Origin: Nephromyces sp. MM_2019
Taxonomy: Eukaryota; Apicomplexa; Aconoidasida; Nephromycida
Direction of reading: 5' to 3'
DNA: 10,867 nucleotides
Assembly: GCA_015657535.1 (NCBI GenBank)
Contig: JADHZB010001700.1
Span: 1 to 10,867 of the forward strand
Part shown: in pieces, positions 6,798 to 10,867 of the stretch
Layout: every line of letters begins with the position of its first letter
How positions within the stretch are numbered: position 1 is the stretch's first letter
Made by a program: the position numbers and the translations under genes
The notes under the pieces: model-generated
Told to the model about the DNA's origin: nothing
Seen by the model: the letters and a program-made list of their open reading frames with translations, nothing else
Databases searched by the model: none

Positions 6798-7954
6798 CTA
6801 CATTTCGTCTTCATAAACAAAACATCTTCCACAAGAAAACACACACACACCTTCCTTGAAGATTACTCAAAACGAGGCGTTTTAACTAAAATTGTATAAA
6901 CATAGAAACTCACTGTTTCATACATTTGGGGGGGCGTGTGTGCGAATTCAAACTTTGAAATTTTAGAGCTAGTAAAGTGTCAGCTGGTGGGCATGAAACT
7001 GTTTGCACACAGATAAGCGCACACACACACCAGCGCACACATAAACGAGCGCACACACACACACACAAGCGTACACACACAGGGGCACACCACATATATG
7101 CGCACACGCATCATCCTACACACGCACACACTCGAGAGAACAGGCAGCATCTTCTATATTAGGTCAACAGCTTAGCTCTAAATAAGAGCTATCGCATTAG
7201 GATATGCTTTCATGCTATTCTTCATTGCTTTGTGCCCATTCTTGTGTTCCCACGCACACAACGATCTGTGTGTGAATCTACATTTGGTATGATTATGGGT
7301 GCGTGTGTGCCAAACTTTTAATGTTTGCGTAATCCTTTTCTCTCTGTGCAAATCCCTCTTTGCTAGCTTTGCCTATGAAAGCGCCAAAAAGTGATTTGCT
7401 GAGTGTATATGGAGGGAATGTAGGCGTTACCTTCCCCGCTGATCCTCTTAATGATGAAGAGGATTCTTCGTTGCTTAGCCCTAGTCGAGAGCATCGCCTG
7501 TGTGTGCATCACTTCATAGTACTCTCTCCCACTTAAGTTCATCAAAGAAAAAAACTACAGAAGCGCATGCATTCATACATGCACACACACATGCAAACAC
7601 ACTCATGCCGACGCACATATCGCTCTTTAGGGGCTTTCTAGCACAGGCATATCCATCCTACTGAAGGAATCAGGGAAAATGAGCCATCAAGACCGACGGG
7701 GAGTACAAAGCCGAAACCTCCCCCCACCACCCGTATATGTAGTCACCCCCATCACCCACCTTTACGTGTGTCCCAACCCCCTGACCACCCTCATGTGTGT
7801 GTAACACCCCACCCTCCCTCAAGGTGTGTAACCCCTCTCGCCTAGTGATTCTCTACGGCATATTGTCTAACAGCTTCCTCATCTATCAACCCACGGAAAA
7901 CATCTAAAAACTCCACTTCCCTCTTCATAAATTGAGGAGAATCTGGTGTAAATG
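6743..7954 (-). CDS. Unrecognised multi-exon minus-strand gene, 3' part (seven phase-matched exons)
   Basis: Proposed join: 7954-7857, 7554-7431, 7372-7316, 7153-7132, 6968-6914, 6885-6851 and 6797-6743 (TAG). Successive phases 0, 1, 1, 2, 0, 2 all agree and no internal stop arises. Donors include GAAG|GTAACG, ACA|GTGAGT and AAG|GTGTGT; acceptors include TTTCATAG, TTTACTAG and ATTTTAG. The product segment has blocks SPQFMKREVEFLDVFRGLID, SGREYYEVMHTQAMLSTRAK, SKEGFAQREKDYANIK, KFEFAHTPPQMYET and LKRLVLSNLQGREYPVFFMR. It looks like a soluble helical protein ending in a hydrophobic FFMRFFFKIMEIN. I do not recognise the family. Further exons upstream are likely (see 7972-8042 and about 8490-8760). 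Confidence 0.5.
6851..6885 (-). CDS. Unrecognised minus gene, 35-nt exon
   Basis: Acceptor ACAATTTTAG, donor GGAAG|GTGTGTG, encoding LKRLVLSNLQG in phase 0 to phase 2. The flanking introns are 28 nt (6913-6886) and 53 nt (6850-6798) in this model. The 28-nt intron is unusually short and the weakest joint of the chain. Confidence 0.4.
6914..6968 (-). CDS. Unrecognised minus gene, 55-nt exon
   Basis: Acceptor GACACTTTACTAG, donor ACA|GTGAGT. It encodes SKISKFEFAHTPPQMYET after the split codon GA|C. Two other frames are less protein-like or run into stops at the next junction. Confidence 0.45.
6986..7140. repeat. (CA)n-rich block within introns of the minus gene
   Basis: CACACA tracts at 7013-7080 and 7088-7130 on + make the sense strand TG-rich immediately after the microexon donor. 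This is the same polarity as in NOP14. Confidence 0.7.
7132..7153 (-). CDS. Unrecognised minus gene, 22-nt microexon (tentative)
   Basis: AAGATGCTGCCTGTTCTCTC plus GA sits between acceptor CCTAATATAG and donor GTGTGTGCG. It converts the phase 1 end of the 7316 exon into the phase 2 start needed at 6968 and encodes K-DAACSL-D. Without it those two exons cannot be joined in frame. Confidence 0.35.
7316..7372 (-). CDS. Unrecognised minus gene, 57-nt exon
   Basis: Acceptor GCGCTTTCATAG. The split codon G|GC gives Gly, followed by KASKEGFAQREKDYANIK and donor AAAA|GTTTGG. It is separated from the preceding exon by a 58-nt intron (7430-7373). Confidence 0.5.
7431..7554 (-). CDS. Unrecognised minus gene, 124-nt exon
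   Basis: Acceptor CTTCTGTAG, donor GAAG|GTAACG. It encodes FFSLMNLSGREYYEVMHTQA, continuing AMLSTRAKQRRILFIIKRISGE. It is helical and basic. A 53-codon ATG-initiated frame on the + strand overlaps it; the minus reading is preferred because both ends join neighbours in phase. Confidence 0.5.
7555..7856 (-). other. G-rich intron of the minus gene (302 nt)
   Basis: From donor GTAGAG to acceptor CTGTAG. The sense strand is G-rich with many GGG/GGGG runs (7690-7840 reads as CCCC on +), interspersed with TG. A short ATG-led alternative exon near 7650 (RMDMPVLESP) is possible but unsupported. Confidence 0.5.
7857..7954 (-). CDS. Unrecognised minus gene, 98-nt exon
   Basis: It follows ACAATAAG and encodes TFTPDSPQFMKREVEFLDVF, continuing RGLIDEEAVRQYA. 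The donor is GCC|GTAGAG; without splicing the frame stops four codons later at a TAG. The content is clearly protein-like on this strand. Confidence 0.5.
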
Positions 7955-7971
7955 CTTATTGTCTCATCAAC

Positions 7972-8042
7972 TGTCTTCGATCAGAAAATCTTTGATCTTC
8001 TCAGACATCTTCTTGTGGAGAATACCTGCTAGCTTGCTGCTT
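7972..8042 (-). CDS. Possible upstream exon of the unrecognised minus gene
   Basis: The acceptor TTTTCTTCACATTAG is strong. The frame encodes SSKLAGILHKKMSEKIKDFL and onward to IED, ending 17 nt before the next exon. One model has an exon to 7972 and a 17-nt GT...AG gap (7971-7955). The other has only a 17-nt exon 8042-8026 with donor CAG|GTATTC and a 71-nt intron (8025-7955). Both keep the frame; I cannot choose between them. Confidence 0.35.
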
Positions 8043-8139
8043 CTAATGTGAAGAAAACCGTCGAAAAAGCAGCAGAAAGTTGTGTGTGCGAGATGCGCAA
8101 ATAGCGACATCAAGGGAGATATATCATGAAGGTTAAAAT

Positions 8140-8500
8140 GCAAAAACACACATTAGCGCAAACTAGCACATACACACGCATATACAGGAAAAGACGGGGG
8201 CACACATGAAGATAAAGAGAGAATGAGGGAGATGCATGAAGACAGAGCCGCACACACACTGTAGAGTGACATGCCCACATTAAGAGAGTGCCACACACAT
8301 ATATGTATATGAAAATAGAGGGAGACACACACACGCGCTATAGAGAGGCGCAGACACACTATTGAGAAAGACACACGGAAACACGCATATTATACAGAGA
8401 GATACATGCAAACATACAGCACATTATGGAGACAGATGCACACATACGCTATAGAGAGAGGCAAAAACAAATACACTATACAGAGAATCACGCGCACAAG
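8140..8500. repeat. Degenerate repeats of CTATAGAGAG plus (CA)n
   Basis: Variants of CTATAGAGAG or ATTATGGAGA followed by short ACACAC runs recur about every 25-35 bp (near 8260, 8280, 8337, 8359, 8390, 8423, 8447 and 8475). The copies are diverged and the period is irregular. The block probably lies in an intron of the minus gene. No coding signal is convincing. Confidence 0.55.
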
Positions 8501-8760
8501 AAGAACCCCATAGAAAACTTCTACACAAGGGAAAAATGCACTCTTGGCAGCAGCATAAAACTTCCAAATACATACTGCAGTGCTCTGTACACACACCTAG
8601 CACTCACACGCCCAGGAAATTCACCATCATGAGAACCCGCACACACACTATAATCACATACATGTAGAGCAGAGTCTTAGGAAGAGCCAGTAGAGAACTG
8701 CACACACTCGTGAAATACCTTCATTTGTTGATATCACGAGAAAATACTTTGAAAAGATGA
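8490..8760 (-). other. Ambiguous coding-like segments, probably 5' exons of the minus gene
   Basis: After acceptor GCACTGCAG (about 8575) the minus strand reads CIWKFYAAAKSAFFP in one frame and YVFGSFMLLPRVHFSL in another, with donors at TT|GTGTAG. At 8690-8830 the minus strand offers an ATG-led frame (MQRIKAESTHIRQSKAKRKH, donor AAA|GTATTT) and a second frame (RARPNENIIFSKYFLVISTN, donor GAAG|GTATTT). The + strand also has an ATG frame (MMFSFGLALPDVCRFSFY). I cannot select among them. Confidence 0.3.
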
Positions 8761-8809
8761 TGTTTTCGTTTGGCCTTGCTCTGCCTGATGTGTGTCGATT
8801 CAGCTTTTA

Positions 8810-9322
8810 TCCTTTGCATGTGTGCGTGAGTGTGAGTTTGTTTGTGTGTGTGTTTATAAGCTCATGTGTGTGCGTAAATGAGCTTATGTGTGTGTGTAAA
8901 TGATATTATGTGTATGTATGCGAATGAGTCTACATGCGTGTGTATATCAGTTTATGTGTGAAGGTATTTGCGTGTTAGCGTTTCTTCCTATGATTACGTG
9001 TGTAGATGTCAGTATGCATGGTTCTGCACCAGTGTATTACCTCCTCTCCTTGTTACTTTGTGTGCATATGAGGATATTAGTGTGTGTGCTAGGAATGTTG
9101 ATCTCTATGCCACTTACCTCTCTCCTGTGTGTGTTGTGTGCGCATTCCACTTTACCCTCGCTCTCAACACTCTCTCTCCTGTGTGTGTGCCGTTATTTGT
9201 ACACTCCACACTACCCTCTCTCTTGCGATCATCTCTCTCACTCTATCTGCCACTCATTTCCCTGTGTGTATACGTAACTCCCACTACTTTCAGCATATCA
9301 TTTCAGCTCCCCTATATAGTAG
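8810..9322 (+). other. TG-rich block followed by pyrimidine-rich tract; intron or promoter of the 3'-most + gene
   Basis: 8815-9130 is TG-rich on +. 9130-9310 is C/T-rich, with CTCTCTC runs and TTTCAG at 9301-9306. This resembles a + strand intron ending at TTTCAG or at GTAG just before 9323. Equally it could be a divergent intergenic region with 5' untranslated sequence. Open frames here are Cys/Val/Leu artefacts of the composition. Confidence 0.45.
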
Positions 9323-10591
9323 ATGGAGGCTCCCTCAAAGAGGAAAAACCCCTTCATTGGGCTGCCTGGTCGCTGTCTAGCGAAGAAGCTCCTCCCTCCT
9401 CCTCTTGCTAGCAGCCAGATTGAAAATGGGCCAAAGTCTCTCTCTTCAACTCCCTTATACCTTCAAGATAATGAAGAAGAGGCTGAGCATTCATCAGCCT
9501 CTGCAGAGGATAAGGAAAACGAGACGACACACACAAGCTGGTCTTCATCGTCTCATCATCATTCTCCAGCCAATTATAGTGTGTTGATGTGTGTTGCTCC
9601 TAAAGAAGCAGCTGAAGGGGAAGCTTTGCGCTCTACAAGAGCTTCTGTAACTGAAGATTTGAGCTCCGTAGGAATGCTAGGAGGAGGCACGCACACACAG
9701 AACTTAATGAGCGGCTCCCAGCGCAAAAAAATGAACCCAACGAGCTCTGCTGTGTGTGCCAATACGCTACACAATCCTACACACACACAGAGCCCCGCAT
9801 ACAACTCTCAGCACCCAACAAACAGCCCAATGAGCTATTTCACTTGCAACTCTGCGAAGACTAGGAGTTTGGAGGTTTTGTGTGTAGATGCATCTTCATC
9901 AGCGACGAGCAACGTTTCAGCAGAGAAAAATTGCGATAAAGCTAACCAGATGGATATAAAGAGTAAGCTCTATCGACAGGATAAGCGCGACATACATACA
10001 CACCAGGAGAGCTTCTGCAATGAGCTTCCTCAGATTCTTTTGGATCTCTCTGAGCATCTCTCAGCTCCTTATGAAGGCCCTGTTACTACTCAATCAGTAG
10101 GGCTAAGAGAACTAGTGCCTTCACCTTCTGTGAATGCGATTGGTTGTGGAACAGGACGTGAAGAGGAAGTGATTCTCCCTCTTAAAGTAGCAAAAGCTGC
10201 TCTTTTGCCTGCTTTATACACATTCTCAGGGGGGGGTGTGCGTGGAGAAGCTGTGTGTGGAGAAGCCGAGTGTGGAGATATTCTGCATGATGTGTGCGTG
10301 AGAAGCATGCAGTGCAGTACAGTATGCAGTAGCTCTTTGTCTGAGAACAAAGCCATAGATAGCACACACGGAAATTTGCCGGAAAACCGCGGGAAAACCT
10401 TCACTTCCCCATCTACTACCTGCTCTGCTGTGTGCGAGTTTGATTCAATGGTTAACACTGCACACAATGAAGCTCTTGTTAAGCCTTCAAAGTCTTCCTC
10501 TGAACCTTCTTCAAAGCTCATGACAGTTGAGGAAGCCTTTGATCCTTTACTTCTGGAGGCTTCTCTAGTTTTGCTTGATATCGATGAAAAG
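9323..10591 (+). CDS. Unrecognised Ser-rich protein, large exon ending at a splice donor (3' partial)
   Basis: The frame is open for 423 codons from ATG 9323, with ordinary codon use and no dominant repeat. It begins MEAPSKRKNPFIGLPGRCLA, continues with a basic/proline segment (KKLLPPPL), then a long Ser/Thr-rich region likely to be disordered. The C-terminal part is more structured: NELPQILLDLSEHLSAPYEG and TVEEAFDPLLLEASLVLLDI. It ends DEK|GTATGA, a good donor in phase 0; read-through stops at once (TGA 10595-10597), so a further exon to the right is expected. The codon before ATG is TAG, so either this ATG initiates or an acceptor sits directly before it. No family is recognised. Confidence 0.7.
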
Positions 10592-10867
10592 GTATGAAAG
10601 TGTAGACTGAAGTGTATGGTTGAGAGCAGTGTGTATGCAAACTAGACTTCCAGCGAAGATATTATACACTAGAATGTGTGCAGGATGATTTAGATTGTGT
10701 GTGAAGAGATTTTAACTAGATAGTGTGTACGTGGGCAGTTTTCAATTGAGTTGTTATTCTTTTTTAGTTTTATTGTGTGTGTGGACGTGTGCTTATGTTT
10801 GTGTCTGAAGGTTTGTGTGTGTGGACGTGTGCTTATGTTTGTGTCTGAAGGTTTGTGTGTGTGGACG
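10592..10867 (+). other. TG-rich intron start of the 3'-most + gene
   Basis: It begins GTATGA and is rich in GTGTGT on the sense strand, matching the polarity seen after NOP14 donors. A 40-bp tandem repeat closes the window. No exon was seen. Confidence 0.55.
10773..10867. repeat. 40-bp tandem repeat, about 2.4 identical copies
   Basis: Copies lie at 10773-10812 and 10813-10852, with 15 bp of a third at 10853-10867. The landmark GTGGACG is at 10781, 10821 and 10861. The copies are identical and run off the window edge, so the array is probably longer. Confidence 0.93.

Noticed and set aside
7375..7536. 53-codon ATG-led + strand frame (MKAPKSDLLSVYGGNVGVTF...)
   Set aside because: It is fairly protein-like, but it overlaps two minus exons that join their neighbours in phase. 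No + strand partner exon was found.
10090..10521. 143-codon minus frame opposite the large + exon
   Set aside because: The + frame is three times longer with uniform composition and ends at a splice donor; the minus frame is a shadow.

Overview
The window is eukaryotic nuclear DNA from an intron-rich organism, most likely a protist. Coding signal occurs as short exons with GT...AG boundaries and consistent phases, separated by introns full of (CA)n/(TG)n dinucleotide runs and minisatellites. There is no bacterial-style gene packing, no ribosome binding sites, and I saw no tRNA or rRNA. The lineage cannot be fixed from the sequence alone.

Layout. (1) Positions 1-209: purine-rich 21-bp repeats, possibly the 3' end of a + strand gene running in from the left. 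(2) Positions 564-5492, minus strand: a seven-exon reconstruction of NOP14, a U3 snoRNP / small-subunit processome factor needed for 18S rRNA maturation. Exons 2-6 match the NOP14 family in residue order and all phases fit. Only the N-terminal part and an unusually long acidic region are present; the conserved C-terminal half is not in the window. (3) Positions 5493-6313: upstream and intergenic sequence with TG and CA runs. (4) Positions 6314-6721, +: the end of an unrecognised gene with an acidic, lysine-rich C-terminus and tiny introns. (5) Positions 6743-8042, perhaps reaching about 8760, minus strand: an unrecognised multi-exon gene rebuilt by phase matching, including a 22-nt microexon and introns from 58 to about 300 nt. 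Its stop codon lies 21 bp from the stop of the preceding + gene. (6) Positions 8140-9322: degenerate repeats, a TG-rich block and a pyrimidine-rich block. (7) Positions 9323-10591, +: one large exon of an unrecognised Ser-rich protein, ending at a splice donor. (8) Positions 10592-10867: the start of a TG-rich intron with a 40-bp tandem repeat.

The genes show no evident functional linkage beyond NOP14's known role in ribosome biogenesis. The most striking property is the intron architecture. Introns tend to be TG-rich on the sense strand just after the donor, and several carry minisatellites. One of these is a 33-bp repeat bounded by a perfect 15-bp inverted repeat. All exon boundaries were read by eye and are proposals; transcripts would settle them.
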